Below are positions 52,455 through 60,981 of a DNA stretch of 64,000 nt, piece by piece; the first letter of the stretch is position 1; every line of letters begins with the position of its first letter. The stretch is taken from NCBI GenBank assembly GCA_051960855.1, contig JBQCDV010000091.1:62001-126000 (forward strand), read 5' to 3'. The notes under the pieces are model-generated. The model did not search any database, was not told where the DNA came from, and saw only the letters and a program-made list of their open reading frames with translations. Origin of the DNA: JBQCDV01 sp051960855 (GTDB taxonomy: Bacteria > Actinomycetota > Actinomycetes > JAJZTN01). Both the position numbers and the translations under genes were made by a program.

Positions 52455-52483
52455 GCCGAGAGGTTGATTCGGCAGGCGCGAGC

Positions 52484-52827
52484 TTAGATGTCTCGCTCTT
52501 CAGGCGGCAGTAGCGCCTGCATGCGCTCGACAGCATCGGCGAGGGGCTGCAGGTCCTGGTCGATCACCGCTTGGACAATCTCGGGGTTGGTTGCGAAGGG
52601 TGGGCAACGAAGTCCCGCATGCCGGCGATCTCGCGCCACCTCATCGCCGGCTCGGCGTCGGTTGTCTCGGCGCTGAGCGCCTTCACCGCTTCAGCGATCT
52701 CGAGGAGCCGCATGGCCACGGCGTCCATCACAATCAGCCACGCTGATCGGTCTGCTGCAGGTGTGAATGGGATCGACGTGATTGCCGCCAAAATGTCGTC
52801 GAGGGCCGTTGCGTCGGATCGGCTCAC
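52484..52827 (-). pseudogene. hepT: hepT-like toxin gene broken at its catalytic motif
   Basis: The frame from GTG 52827 gives a HepT/DUF86 protein (SRSDATALDDILAAITSIPF, then LLEIAEAVKALSAETT and REIAGMRDFVAH). It stops early after AHPSQPTPRLSKR. Shifting frame at about 52597 restores a HepT C-terminus, NPEIVQAVIDQDLQPLADAV to the TAA at 52484. The residues at the junction should be the RX4HXY motif (RDFVAHHY); a loss of four bases turns CACCACTACTTC into CACCCTTC. The GTG overlaps the mntA stop by 4 bp. In studied pairs HepT is the toxin and MntA AMPylates it. Confidence 0.8.
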
Positions 52828-53156
52828 AGTGGAAGCAGGTCCTTCGCCGCCCGGGAGCGCACGCGCTCCTTCAGCCCGCTGCGGGGGACCAGGTCGACTG
52901 GCACGCCAAGGAGACCCTCCGCCTCGTGCTGGATGCCGACGATGTCGATGATGCTGGTACCCGGAGGAAAGTCGACCAGGATGTCGACGTCGCTGCCCTC
53001 GTGATCGTCGCCACGCGCAGCACTTCCGAAGATCTCCGGGTTCGTGACGCCGTGACGGCGCAGCAGATCGAGCAGCTCGCCACGGTGGTCCGCCACACGG
53101 CGGCCGGTTGGGCCGCTGAGGGGCTTGCGGATCGGCGCCGCCATGTCGGCCAGCAT
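52824..53156 (-). CDS. mntA: MntA-type nucleotidyltransferase antitoxin
   Basis: Small nucleotidyltransferase with the antitoxin signature GSAARGDDHEGSDVDILVDF (GSX10DXD). VADHRGELLDLLRRHGVTNP starts the domain and GVPVDLVPRSGLKERVR ends it. The start is uncertain: the open frame runs back to 53339 through HsdR-like sequence. ATG 53156, with GGAGG 11 bases upstream, is chosen (110 residues); GTG 53096 would give 90. It appears intact beside a broken toxin. Confidence 0.7.
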   Translation of the reverse strand: MLADMAAPIRKPLSGPTGRRVADHRGELLDLLRRHGVTNPEIFGSAARGDDHEGSDVDILVDFPPGTSIIDIVGIQHEAEGLLGVPVDLVPRSGLKERVRSRAAKDLLPL

Positions 53157-53339
53157 GTCGCGTCGAGCCTCCCAGTGCGTCACGATGTCGGCGGCGAGCT
53201 CCTTGATCCGCATGTCGATCCGCATGTCGGAGCCGACAGTCGCCTCCTCCTTGGCCCACTTCGACTTCAGCCGCTCGCTGATCTCCTCCTCGGACCCGAC
53301 GGTGGCGTCGTCGAACTCGTCGTCGATATCACGCCGGCT
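53157..53339 (-). pseudogene. Fragment resembling type I restriction HsdR
   Basis: Sixty-one codons open in the mntA frame read IDDEFDDATVGSEEEISERL, then KSKWAKEEATVGS and IKELAADIVTHWEARR. This resembles the linker before the HsdR motor domains, where I recall KW-x-LEA-VG-xxR then ADIVAHFE-R. A 12-base duplication gives MRIDMRIK, not part of that pattern. It ends at an in-frame TGA (53340-53342). Neither the rest of hsdR nor hsdM/hsdS is here. Confidence 0.5.
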
Positions 53340-53547
53340 TCAGGTACACGAACGGCTCTTGGCGACGGGTGGCGAACCGGGCCAGCACCTCCTCCCGCAG
53401 CCACAGGTTTCGGGCGAACCCCTCGGCGGCGCCGGGGAAGTCGGCGGCGTAGGTGTGGTGGTGGGCGGTGTCGACGCTGACGAACAGCGCCGCGGCGACG
53501 TGCTCGATGGTCCAGATGGGGACCGAGAGGTCCAGGTGCGTGGGCAT
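53329..53547 (-). CDS. Small AlpA/HTH-like protein
   Basis: A 72-residue protein from the ATG at 53547, MPTHLDLSVPIWTIEHVAAA to the C-terminal FVYLKPA. IWTIEHVAAALFVSVDTAHH looks like a helix-turn-helix of the MerR/excisionase type used by phage-derived regulators, and FARNLWLREEVLARF is the typical wing-adjacent part. A 440-base open frame upstream lacks coding character. A perfect inverted repeat overlaps its start codon. It could be a remnant excisionase of a former island. Confidence 0.55.
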   Translation of the reverse strand: MPTHLDLSVPIWTIEHVAAALFVSVDTAHHHTYAADFPGAAEGFARNLWLREEVLARFATRRQEPFVYLKPA

Positions 53548-53555
53548 GCACCTGG
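53532..53555. promoter_or_regulatory. Inverted repeat over the HTH gene start
   Basis: CCAGGTGC (53532-53539) and GCACCTGG (53548-53555) form a perfect 8-bp dyad with the start codon of the HTH-like gene in the loop. In RNA it would be a hairpin presenting the ATG; in DNA it could be an autoregulatory site. Confidence 0.5.
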
Positions 53556-53598
53556 TGGTCCGCGGACGCCTCGAGGGCGCAATCGCCGCACGCACCGC

Positions 53599-53641
53599 GG
53601 CCCCCGCCAGGGGGATTCCGGGGGAAATCCTGGCGGGGGCC
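53599..53641. terminator. Terminator after glnA
   Basis: GGCCCCCGCCAGG (53599-53611) pairs perfectly with CCTGGCGGGGGCC (53629-53641), 40 bases past the glnA stop. A smaller hairpin, CGGCCC-GTGA-GGGCCG (53660-53675), lies just before it. Together they should end leftward glnA transcription and insulate the degraded genes downstream. Confidence 0.8.
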
Positions 53642-53681
53642 GGGGATCTGCGCAGGTCACGGCCCGTGAGGGCCGGTCCTG

Positions 53682-55115
53682 TCAGATGTCGTAGTAGAGC
53701 TCGAACTCGTGGGGGTGGGGACGCAGCCGGATGGGGTCGACCTCGTGGGTGCGCTTCCAGTCCACCCACGTCTCGATGAGGTCGGGGGTGAAGACATTGC
53801 CCTCGAGCAGGTAGGCGTTGTCAGCCTCCAGGGCCTCCAGCACGGCGGGCAGGGAGCCCGGCACCTGCTGCACCTGGGCGTGCTCCTCGGGGGGCAGCTC
53901 GTAGAGGTCCTTGTCGACCGGCTCCGGCGGCTCGATCTTGTTGCGGACGCCGTCGAGACCGGCCATGAGCATCGCGGAGAAGGCGAGGTAGGGGTTGCAG
54001 GACGGGTCGGGCACCCGGAACTCGATGCGCTTGGCCTTGGGGGAGGTGCCGGTGACCGGGATCCGGACGGCGGCCGAGCGGTTGCGCTGCGAGTAGACGA
54101 GGTTGACGGGAGCCTCGAAGCCCGGAACCAAGCGGTGGTAGCTGTTGACCGTCGGGTTGGTGAAGGCCAGCAGGCTGGGGGCGTGCTCGATGAGGCCGCC
54201 GATGTACCAGCGAGCGGTGTCGGACAGCCCGCCGTAGCCGCGCTCGTCGAAGAACAGCGGGTCGCCGTCCTTCCAGAGCGACTGGTGGGTGTGCATGCCC
54301 GAGCCGTTGTCACCGAAGATCGGCTTCGGCATGAAGGTGGCGCTGTGGCCGGCCGCCCACGCGACGTTCTTGATGATGTACTTGAACAGCATCATCTGGT
54401 CGCCGGAGTGCAGCAGCGTGTTGAAGCGGTAGTTGATCTCGGCCTGGCCGGCCGTGCCGACCTCGTGGTGCGAACGCTCGACGTTGAGACCGGCGGCCTG
54501 CAGGGTGAGGACCATCTGGTCGCGCAGGTCGGCGAAGTGGTCGACCGGGGCGACCGGGAAGTACCCGCCCTTGTACGGGGTCTTGTAGCCGCGGTTGGGG
54601 CTGCCGTCCGGCTCGGTCTCGCGGCCGGTGTTCCAGGCCGCCTCGCGGGAGTCGATGAAGTAGTAGCCGGCGTTCTGACGGGTCTCGAAGCGGACGCTGT
54701 CGAAGACGTAGAACTCGGCCTCGGCGCCGAAGTAGGCGGTGTCGGCGATGCCGGTGCCCGTGAGGTAGGCCTCGGCCTTGGCCGCGACGTTGCGCGGGTC
54801 GCGGCTGTAGGGCTCGTCGGTGAACGGGTCGACGATGGAGAAGTTCATCGCGAGGGTCTTCTCGCGTCGGAACGGGTCGAGGAACGCGCTGGCGGGGTCC
54901 GGCACGAGCTTCATGTCCGACTCGTGGATCGCCTGGAACCCGCGGATCGAGGAGCCGTCGAACATCAGGCCCTCGGCGAAGGTGTCGGCGTCGAAGTACT
55001 CCGCCGGGGCGTTGAAGTGCTGCATCACACCCGGCAGGTCACAGAAGCGGACGTCGACGAACTTCACGCCCTCGTCTCGGATGTAGCGCAGGGCTTCCTC
55101 TGCGTTGCTGAACAT
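53682..55115 (-). CDS. glnA: Glutamine synthetase type I
   Basis: Main ammonium-assimilating enzyme, dodecameric, 477 residues. Motifs are [44 protein letters not shown] and the adenylylation loop [11 protein letters not shown], whose tyrosine GlnE modifies. An ATG at 55115 with GAGGAG upstream is chosen. A tandem GlnR-type site lies about 55 bases upstream. Nitrogen-responsive transcription plus GlnE control is inferred. Confidence 0.97.
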   Translation of the reverse strand: MFSNAEEALRYIRDEGVKFVDVRFCDLPGVMQHFNAPAEYFDADTFAEGLMFDGSSIRGFQAIHESDMKLVPDPASAFLDPFRREKTLAMNFSIVDPFTDEPYSRDPRNVAAKAEAYLTGTGIADTAYFGAEAEFYVFDSVRFETRQNAGYYFIDSREAAWNTGRETEPDGSPNRGYKTPYKGGYFPVAPVDHFADLRDQMVLTLQAAGLNVERSHHEVGTAGQAEINYRFNTLLHSGDQMMLFKYIIKNVAWAAGHSATFMPKPIFGDNGSGMHTHQSLWKDGDPLFFDERGYGGLSDTARWYIGGLIEHAPSLLAFTNPTVNSYHRLVPGFEAPVNLVYSQRNRSAAVRIPVTGTSPKAKRIEFRVPDPSCNPYLAFSAMLMAGLDGVRNKIEPPEPVDKDLYELPPEEHAQVQQVPGSLPAVLEALEADNAYLLEGNVFTPDLIETWVDWKRTHEVDPIRLRPHPHEFELYYDI

Positions 55116-55163
55116 CAACTCTCCTCGTGCTCGGTCGGCTCGTCACGACCGTAGCCACCCGCG

Positions 55164-55201
55164 GTGTCCCCGCCGTGTCCCGGGTGTTTCGTCACTGTTA
55201 C
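55164..55201 (-). promoter_or_regulatory. Tandem GlnR-type binding site upstream of glnA
   Basis: Reading the minus strand from 55201, the sequence is GTAAC, six bases, GAAAC, six bases, GACAC, six bases, GACAC. The first pair matches the Streptomyces GlnR consensus gTnAc-n6-GaAAc exactly. The second pair keeps the spacing but has weaker half-sites. Position and architecture fit GlnR control of glnA; the consensus is quoted from memory. Confidence 0.8.
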
Positions 55202-55236
55202 GGCTGCTGCCAGATCGGCTCAAGCGAGAGTGTGGC

Positions 55237-55662
55237 TCAGCGCAGCCGGACGACGACCGAGCCCGCGATGCGGTCGTGAAGGCCGCGGCCGTCGCGGTCG
55301 AAGATCAGCGGGGGCACGACCAGGCAGAGCAGCACCGTGCGCACCAGCAGTGGCACCAGCGGCAGCCGGCCACCCCCGACGCGCTCGACGCGCAGCCGCA
55401 GCAGCACCTGGCCGAAGCTGCCGCCGACGAGCAGCGTGAGCACGACGATCTCGACGAAGAAGATCCCCAGGGTGACCGATCCGGGCGCGCCCCCCTGGCC
55501 GAGGTGGAAGAGCTCGCCGGAGATCAGGAGGCTGGCGAACCAGTCGATCGCCAGGGCGCCCACCCTGACCCCCATACCGGCCACGGATCCGGGGCCGGTC
55601 TCTGGACGACCGAGCCGCGCGCCCCGGAAGCCAGGGTCTCCGGTCTCCGAGGTCGAGGTCAC
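55237..55662 (-). CDS. RDD family membrane protein
   Basis: A 141-residue protein with three hydrophobic segments. The RDD-family first helix region is RVGALAIDWFASLLISGELF, where the first Arg-Asp pair reads R-x7-D; the remainder includes SFGQVLLRLRVER and the terminal IFDRDGRGLHDRIAGS signature. Function unknown; ion or small-molecule handling has been proposed for some members. It lies 8 bases past the DUF4191 gene start side on the same strand, ahead of glnA in position only. Confidence 0.8.
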   Translation of the reverse strand: MTSTSETGDPGFRGARLGRPETGPGSVAGMGVRVGALAIDWFASLLISGELFHLGQGGAPGSVTLGIFFVEIVVLTLLVGGSFGQVLLRLRVERVGGGRLPLVPLLVRTVLLCLVVPPLIFDRDGRGLHDRIAGSVVVRLR

Positions 55663-55670
55663 GGAGTCGC

Positions 55671-56366
55671 TCAGCGCGTGCCGCGCGGCATCTTGGGCAT
55701 GCGCGCGCCCTTGGGCAGCGGCCCGCGCGGCATCATCTGCTGCGCCGGGGTGCCCATGGCGCGCAGGCGCTTGTTGACCTCCGCGATGTCGGCCTTGGCC
55801 AGCGGGCCGCCCTTGAGCTTCATGACATGGCGGGTCAGCTTGCGCAGGGGCACCTGCCCCTCGCCGTTGCCCGCCTGCAGCTCGTGCACCGGGACGTCGG
55901 GAACGACGCGGGCGAGACGCTTGCGCTCGTTGGCGAGCAGCTGGGTGACCCGAGAGGGGGAGGAGCCCTCGCCAACGAGGACGACACCAGGGCGGCCCAC
56001 CGCGCGGTGGACGAGGTCCTGCTGCCGGTTGACCGCGACCGCGGGCGTGACCGTCCAGCCGCGCCGCAGGGTCTGCAGTACGGCGGCCGCCGCGCCCGGC
56101 TGGCCCTCTACGGAGGAGTAGGCCGACCGCTCGGCACGCCGCCCGAAGACGATGGTCGTCAGCGCGATTGCGGCGAGCAGCCCCAGGACGCCGAGGTACC
56201 AGACGTGGCCGATGAGCAGCCCGATGAGGAGAAAGACGACGAGGGTGCCGAAGAAGACGCCGGCGAGGATGAGCCCGATCTGAGGGTCACCCTGCTTCGT
56301 CATCCGGTAGGCGGACCGGATCTGCGCGACGCGGCTCTGCTTGGGCGGGGTAGCTGCTGTGGCCAT
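55671..56366 (-). CDS. DUF4191 membrane protein
   Basis: A 231-residue protein of the actinobacterial DUF4191 family. Two adjacent membrane helices (about residues 30-75) follow RVAQIRSAYRMTKQGDPQIG; the cytoplasmic part has VHRAVGRPGVVLVGEG and ends in a basic GPLPKGARMPKMPRGTR tail. It is conserved downstream of lipA in actinomycetes, as here (23 bp). Function unknown. The upstream frame to 56609 is antisense to lipA and is not used. Confidence 0.85.
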   Translation of the reverse strand: MATAATPPKQSRVAQIRSAYRMTKQGDPQIGLILAGVFFGTLVVFLLIGLLIGHVWYLGVLGLLAAIALTTIVFGRRAERSAYSSVEGQPGAAAAVLQTLRRGWTVTPAVAVNRQQDLVHRAVGRPGVVLVGEGSSPSRVTQLLANERKRLARVVPDVPVHELQAGNGEGQVPLRKLTRHVMKLKGGPLAKADIAEVNKRLRAMGTPAQQMMPRGPLPKGARMPKMPRGTR

Positions 56367-56389
56367 GGTGGCGTCAGGATAGTCGGCGC

Positions 56390-57421
56390 CTAGCGCGCCA
56401 GCAGCCCCGCGACCTCCTGCCGTGCCGGCGCACCCTCGGCCAGGTGGGCCAGGGCCTCGGGCAGCTCCTGCCCGCGGCGACGCATGGCCTGTGCCCAGAG
56501 CCGCCCGGCTCGGTACGACGACCGCACGAGTGGTCCGCTCATCACGCCGAGGAAGCCGATGGCCTCGGCCTCGTCGCACAGTGAGACAAACTCCTCCGGG
56601 TGCACCCACCGCTCGACGGGGTGGTGACGCACGGAGGGGCGCAGGTACTGCGTGATCGTGACCAGGTCGCAGCCGGCCTCGTGCAGATCGTGCAGGGCGG
56701 CGACGACCTCGTCGGTCGTCTCGCCCATGCCCAGGATCAGGTTGCTCTTGGTGACCATGCCGGCCTCGCGGGCCAGGCGGATGACGTCGAGCGACCGCTC
56801 GTAGCGGAAGCCGGGACGTATCCGCTTGAAGATGCGCGGCACCGTCTCGAGGTTGTGGGCGAAGACCTCCGGCGCGGCGTCGAAGACCTGCTGCAGCAGC
56901 TCGGCCCTGCCGCTGAAGTCCGGCACGAGGATCTCGACGCCCGTCCCAGGGTTGAGCGCGTGCACCTGGCGGATGGTCTCGCTGTAGAGCCAGGCGCCCT
57001 CGTCGTCGAGGTCGTCGCGCGTGACGCCGGTGATGGTGGCGTAGCGCAGGCCCATCGTCCGCACCGACTCCGCCACCCGACGCGGCTCGTCGCGGTCAAG
57101 CGGCTCGGGCTTGCCAGTGTGGATCTGGCAGAAGTCGCAGCGGCGGGTGCACTCGTCGCCGCCGATGAGGAAGGTGGCCTCGCGGTCTTCCCAGCACTCG
57201 TAGATGTTGGGGCAGCCGGCCTCCTGGCACACCGTGTGCAGACCCTCGCTCTGCACCAACCCGCGCAGCTCGCGGTACTCCGGACCCATCTTCGCCCGGG
57301 TGCGGATCCACTCCGGCTTCTTCTCGATCGGCGTCTCGGAGTTGCGGACCTCCAGACGCAGCAGGCGCCGCCCCTCGGGGGCGACGCGCGAGTCGGGGAC
57401 CGAAGCCGTTGCATCTACCAC
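56390..57421 (-). CDS. lipA: Lipoyl synthase
   Basis: Radical-SAM enzyme that inserts two sulfurs into octanoyl groups on lipoyl domains. At 343 residues it shows [13 protein letters not shown] (auxiliary cluster) and [10 protein letters not shown] (the CX3CX2C radical-SAM cluster), and the C-terminal RSSYRAG loop supplies the serine ligand. GTG start. It supplies E2 of pyruvate dehydrogenase (aceE at 7-9.5 kb) and the glycine cleavage system. Confidence 0.97.
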   Translation of the reverse strand: MVDATASVPDSRVAPEGRRLLRLEVRNSETPIEKKPEWIRTRAKMGPEYRELRGLVQSEGLHTVCQEAGCPNIYECWEDREATFLIGGDECTRRCDFCQIHTGKPEPLDRDEPRRVAESVRTMGLRYATITGVTRDDLDDEGAWLYSETIRQVHALNPGTGVEILVPDFSGRAELLQQVFDAAPEVFAHNLETVPRIFKRIRPGFRYERSLDVIRLAREAGMVTKSNLILGMGETTDEVVAALHDLHEAGCDLVTITQYLRPSVRHHPVERWVHPEEFVSLCDEAEAIGFLGVMSGPLVRSSYRAGRLWAQAMRRRGQELPEALAHLAEGAPARQEVAGLLAR

Positions 57422-57446
57422 GACATCAGCGTACGTCGGGCCGGGC

Positions 57447-58106
57447 TCAACCCGGCAGCCCGACCTCCACCAGGCGCCGCCGCACGAGAGGGAGCGCCTC
57501 GGTCACGGTGACGTCGCGGCCTAGCTCGGCGGACAGTGAGGTGACACCGGCGTCGGCGATCCCGCAGGGCACGATCCGGCCGAAGGCGCCGAGGTCGCAG
57601 TCGCAGTTGAGCGCGAAGCCGTGCATCGTCACGCCCTGCGAGACGCGGATGCCGATGGCTGCGATCTTGCGTTCGGGGCGTCCGGTGACCGGGTCGGCGC
57701 CCAGCCAGACGCCGCTGCGGCCCTCGACCCGGCCGGCGGCGACCCCCAGGTCGGCGCACACGCGGATCAGCGCCTCCTCGACCCGGCGTACGTAGGCGAC
57801 GACGTCGATGGGCTCGGCGAGCTTCACGATCGGGTAGCCCACCAGCTGGCCCGGCCCGTGCCACGTGATCTTGCCGCCGCGGTCGACGTCGACCACCGGT
57901 GTCCCGTCGAAGGGCCGCTCGTGCGGCTCGGTGCGCTTGCCTGCCGTGTAGACGGCCGGATGTTCCAGCAGGAGACAGGTGTCGGGTTGCTCGCCGGTCA
58001 CGACCGCGCCGTGCACCTCGCGCTGGCGGTCCCAGGCGTCGCGGTAGTCCACGACTCCGGCCTCGACGAACACGAGCTGGCGGGTCTGCTCAGGAGCAAC
58101 GGTCAC
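57447..58106 (-). CDS. lipB: Octanoyl-(ACP)-protein N-octanoyltransferase
   Basis: Moves octanoate from ACP to the lipoyl domain lysine, the first step of lipoylation. The 219-residue protein has [17 protein letters not shown] and the catalytic Lys and Cys in [12 protein letters not shown] and [14 protein letters not shown]. It is just upstream of lipA on the same strand. Confidence 0.96.
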   Translation of the reverse strand: MTVAPEQTRQLVFVEAGVVDYRDAWDRQREVHGAVVTGEQPDTCLLLEHPAVYTAGKRTEPHERPFDGTPVVDVDRGGKITWHGPGQLVGYPIVKLAEPIDVVAYVRRVEEALIRVCADLGVAAGRVEGRSGVWLGADPVTGRPERKIAAIGIRVSQGVTMHGFALNCDCDLGAFGRIVPCGIADAGVTSLSAELGRDVTVTEALPLVRRRLVEVGLPG

Positions 58107-58137
58107 GCCCCCACGATACGAGCGCCCTCAGGAGGCG

Positions 58138-58620
58138 TCACTCCCAGCGTGCCGCCGACAGCCGCTGGACGAGACCGGTGAGCAGCGGCCGCAGTGTCTC
58201 TCGCTCCTCCGGGGAGAACAGCCGCTCGGCGGCGTCCTCATCGACAGCCTCGGCCAGGGCGCGCTCCCCGTCACGGGTGCGGCTCACCACGAAGCGCCGC
58301 CGGTCGTCAGGGTCGCGGTGACGCTCGACGAGGCCGCTGCGCTCGAGGCGCTCCACCAGCCGGCTGACGGTCTGCTCCTCGACGCCGATCGCTGCGGCGA
58401 GCGCACGCTGGCTGCTCGAGCCGGCGGCGAGCACGTGCAGCACGGCGACCGACGCGTGGGTGAGCCCCCACGAGGAGAGGTGAGCGTTCCACTCGTGCTC
58501 GACCAGCCGGGCGGCCGCCGACAGCAGCCGTCCCGTCGGCCACTCGGAGACAGCGTCATCAGGAACGGCGTCATCAGGAACGGCGTCATAGCGCACAGCG
58601 CCGTCGTCGACCTCAGCCAC
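58138..58620 (-). CDS. MarR family transcriptional regulator
   Basis: A 160-residue winged-helix regulator: LTHASVAVLHVLAAGSSSQ, then GVEEQTVSRLVERLERSGLV (recognition helix) and RHRDPDDRRRFVVSRTRDGE (wing). An N-terminal repeat PDDAVPDDAV, from a duplicated 15-base unit, precedes the domain. It is divergent from the MMPL exporter, with a perfect palindrome between them, so it probably represses the exporter. Confidence 0.9.
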   Translation of the reverse strand: MAEVDDGAVRYDAVPDDAVPDDAVSEWPTGRLLSAAARLVEHEWNAHLSSWGLTHASVAVLHVLAAGSSSQRALAAAIGVEEQTVSRLVERLERSGLVERHRDPDDRRRFVVSRTRDGERALAEAVDEDAAERLFSPEERETLRPLLTGLVQRLSAARWE

Positions 58621-58687
58621 GGCGGAACCGTAAGCCGAACGCTCTCGGGTGGCGACCGCTGCGGCGTTCCGCGATACTCGCTGCGAC

Positions 58688-58703
58688 GCTCAGCATGCTG
58701 AGC
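58688..58703. promoter_or_regulatory. Perfect 16-bp palindrome, likely MarR operator
   Basis: GCTCAGCATGCTGAGC is a perfect 16-bp palindrome, 31 bases before the MMPL start codon and 68 bases from the MarR start. MarR dimers usually bind 16 to 20-bp inverted repeats, so this is the likely operator of both genes. Confidence 0.75.
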
Positions 58704-58734
58704 ATTGTCGCGCACCCGCACGAGGGGAACCCCC

Positions 58735-60963
58735 ATGAGCACGAGCACTGACAGCGCCAGCACGGGCAGCAGCAGCTCTGGCAGCAGCAGCTCTGGCAGC
58801 AGCAGAGGCCCGCGGCCCGGGCTGAGCACGCGCCGGCCTTCCGCCTGGCTGCGGTGGGTCCTGCCGGCGGCGCTCGTGGTGGTCTGGCTCGCTCTCGGCG
58901 GCATCGCCGGGCCCTACAGCGGCAAGCTGGGCGAGGTCCAGAAGAACGACAACTCCTCCTTCCTGCCGGCGAGTGCGGAGTCGACGCGGGCCGGGGAGCT
59001 CGCGGCGCAGTTCCGGCAGACCGAGACGCTGCCGACGTTCATCGTGGTGGAGGGCAGCCAGCAGGAGATCTCCCAGGTGCAGGACGACGTCCGGCAGCTG
59101 GCCAGCCAGATCCCGTCGCTGCCGTTGGAGAGCAGCAAGGGCGGAACGGCGGGGGACCGCACCGTCGGTGACTTCCTGCCGCCGGCCCCGCCCACGGTGG
59201 TGCCGAGCAAGGACGGCAAGGCGCTGCTGGTGCCGCTGCCCATTGACTCGAAGACCGCGACCGAGGCCCTGCCCGACGGCTCGCTTCCGCTGGTCGACGT
59301 CGTGCAGACCGTGCGCGACCGGATGCACGCCGAGCTCGGCCCGCTCGGCGTGGACAGCTACGTCACCGGTGTGGGTGGGCAGTCCGCGGACGCAGTCAAG
59401 GCGTTCGGCGGGCTCGACTCGATCCTGCTGCTGGTCGCACTGGGCGTCGTCTTCGTCATCCTGCTGGTCGTCTACCGCTCGCCGCTGCTGCCGATCCTCG
59501 TGCTGCTGTCGGCCGGCTTCGGGCTCGGGCTGGCCAGCTTCGTCGTCTACCTGCTCGCCGACGGTGGAGTGCTGACCCTCAGCGGCCAGAGCCAGGGGAT
59601 CCTGTCCATCCTCGTCGTCGGTGCGGCCACCGACTACTCGCTGCTGCTCGTCTCCCGCTACCGCGAGGAGCTGCGACGGCACGAGAACCGCGCCGATGCC
59701 ATGCTGACCGCTCTCAAGCGGGCGGCTGAGCCGATCATCGCCAGCGCCGTCACCGTCGCCCTCGGCGTGCTGTGCCTGCTGGCCAGCGGACTCAACAGCA
59801 ACCGCAGCCTCGGCCCGGTCGCCGCCATCGGCATCGTGTGCGCGCTGGCCGCCGCCATCACGTTCCTGCCCGCGGTCCTCACTCTGCTCGGGCGGGCGGC
59901 CTTCTGGCCCTTCCGTCCGAAGTTCGGCTCGGCCGTCGTCGAGCATGGGGGCATCTGGGGCCGCATCGCGGACGCCGTCGCCCGCCGGCCCCGCCGCATC
60001 TGGGTGACGGCGGTGGCGGTGCTGCTGGTGCTCGCGGCCTTCCTGCCGACCTTCCGCGGCAGCGGCACGAGTGCCTCCGACATCTTCCTCAACCCCACGG
60101 AGAGCGTGCAGGGCCAGGACGCGCTCGCCCGGCACTTCCCGGCGGGGTCGGGCAGCCCTGCGGTCATCGTCGCTCCCGCGTCCGCCGTGGACAGCGTCGT
60201 TCGCGTCGCCTCGCAGACCGAGGGCGTGCAGAGCGCCGCCCCCGTCACCGCCCCCGGTGGGTCAGCCCCGCGCGTCGAGAACGGTCTCGTCGAGGTCCAG
60301 GCCACGCTGGCCGACGGCCCGGACACGCCGGCCGCGGAGGACACCGTCCTGCGGCTGCGCGACCGCCTCGACTCGGTGAGCAAGGAGGCCCTGGTCGGCG
60401 GCCCGACGGCCCAGCAGCTCGACGTCCGCGAGACCAGCGCCCACGACCTGCGGGTGATCATCCCGCTCGTCCTCGTCGTGGTGTTCATCGTGCTCGCGCT
60501 GCTGCTGCGCGCGCTGGTCGCACCGCTGCTGCTGGTGGCGGCCAACGTGCTGTCCTTCGCCGCCACCCTGGGCGCCTCGGCGATCGCCTTCAATCACATC
60601 TTCGGCTTCGCAGGAGCCGACCCGGCCGTGCCGCTGTACTCCTTCGTCTTCCTCGTCGCCCTCGGTGTCGACTACTCGATCTTCCTGATGACGCGGGTGC
60701 GCGAGGAGACCAAGCACGTGGGCACGGCGCAAGGGGTGGACAACGGGCTCGCGGTGACCGGAGGGGTCATCACCAGCGCGGGCATCGTGCTCGCGGCGAC
60801 GTTCGGGGCGCTGGCGGTCGTGCCGATCCTGTTCCTCGTCGAGATCGCCTTCATCGTCGCCTTCGGCGTGCTGCTCGACACGCTGATCGTGCGCAGCCTC
60901 ATCGTGCCGGCGCTCTCGCTCGAGATCGGCGGCCGGATCTGGTGGCCCAGCAAACTCCGCTAG
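58735..60963 (+). CDS. MMPL/RND family exporter
   Basis: Inner-membrane protein of 742 residues with two six-helix halves, each preceded by an extracellular loop domain. The repeated proton-relay motifs ATDYSLLLVSRYREEL and GVDYSIFLMTRVREE mark helix 4 and 10. The N-terminus is a Ser/Gly-rich tract, partly a GSSSS repeat. ATG 58735 has GAGGGG upstream. It probably exports lipids or hydrophobic drugs under the MarR regulator. Confidence 0.9.
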   Translation: MSTSTDSASTGSSSSGSSSSGSSRGPRPGLSTRRPSAWLRWVLPAALVVVWLALGGIAGPYSGKLGEVQKNDNSSFLPASAESTRAGELAAQFRQTETLPTFIVVEGSQQEISQVQDDVRQLASQIPSLPLESSKGGTAGDRTVGDFLPPAPPTVVPSKDGKALLVPLPIDSKTATEALPDGSLPLVDVVQTVRDRMHAELGPLGVDSYVTGVGGQSADAVKAFGGLDSILLLVALGVVFVILLVVYRSPLLPILVLLSAGFGLGLASFVVYLLADGGVLTLSGQSQGILSILVVGAATDYSLLLVSRYREELRRHENRADAMLTALKRAAEPIIASAVTVALGVLCLLASGLNSNRSLGPVAAIGIVCALAAAITFLPAVLTLLGRAAFWPFRPKFGSAVVEHGGIWGRIADAVARRPRRIWVTAVAVLLVLAAFLPTFRGSGTSASDIFLNPTESVQGQDALARHFPAGSGSPAVIVAPASAVDSVVRVASQTEGVQSAAPVTAPGGSAPRVENGLVEVQATLADGPDTPAAEDTVLRLRDRLDSVSKEALVGGPTAQQLDVRETSAHDLRVIIPLVLVVVFIVLALLLRALVAPLLLVAANVLSFAATLGASAIAFNHIFGFAGADPAVPLYSFVFLVALGVDYSIFLMTRVREETKHVGTAQGVDNGLAVTGGVITSAGIVLAATFGALAVVPILFLVEIAFIVAFGVLLDTLIVRSLIVPALSLEIGGRIWWPSKLR

Positions 60964-60981
60964 GGAAGGCCGGGGCCCCGG

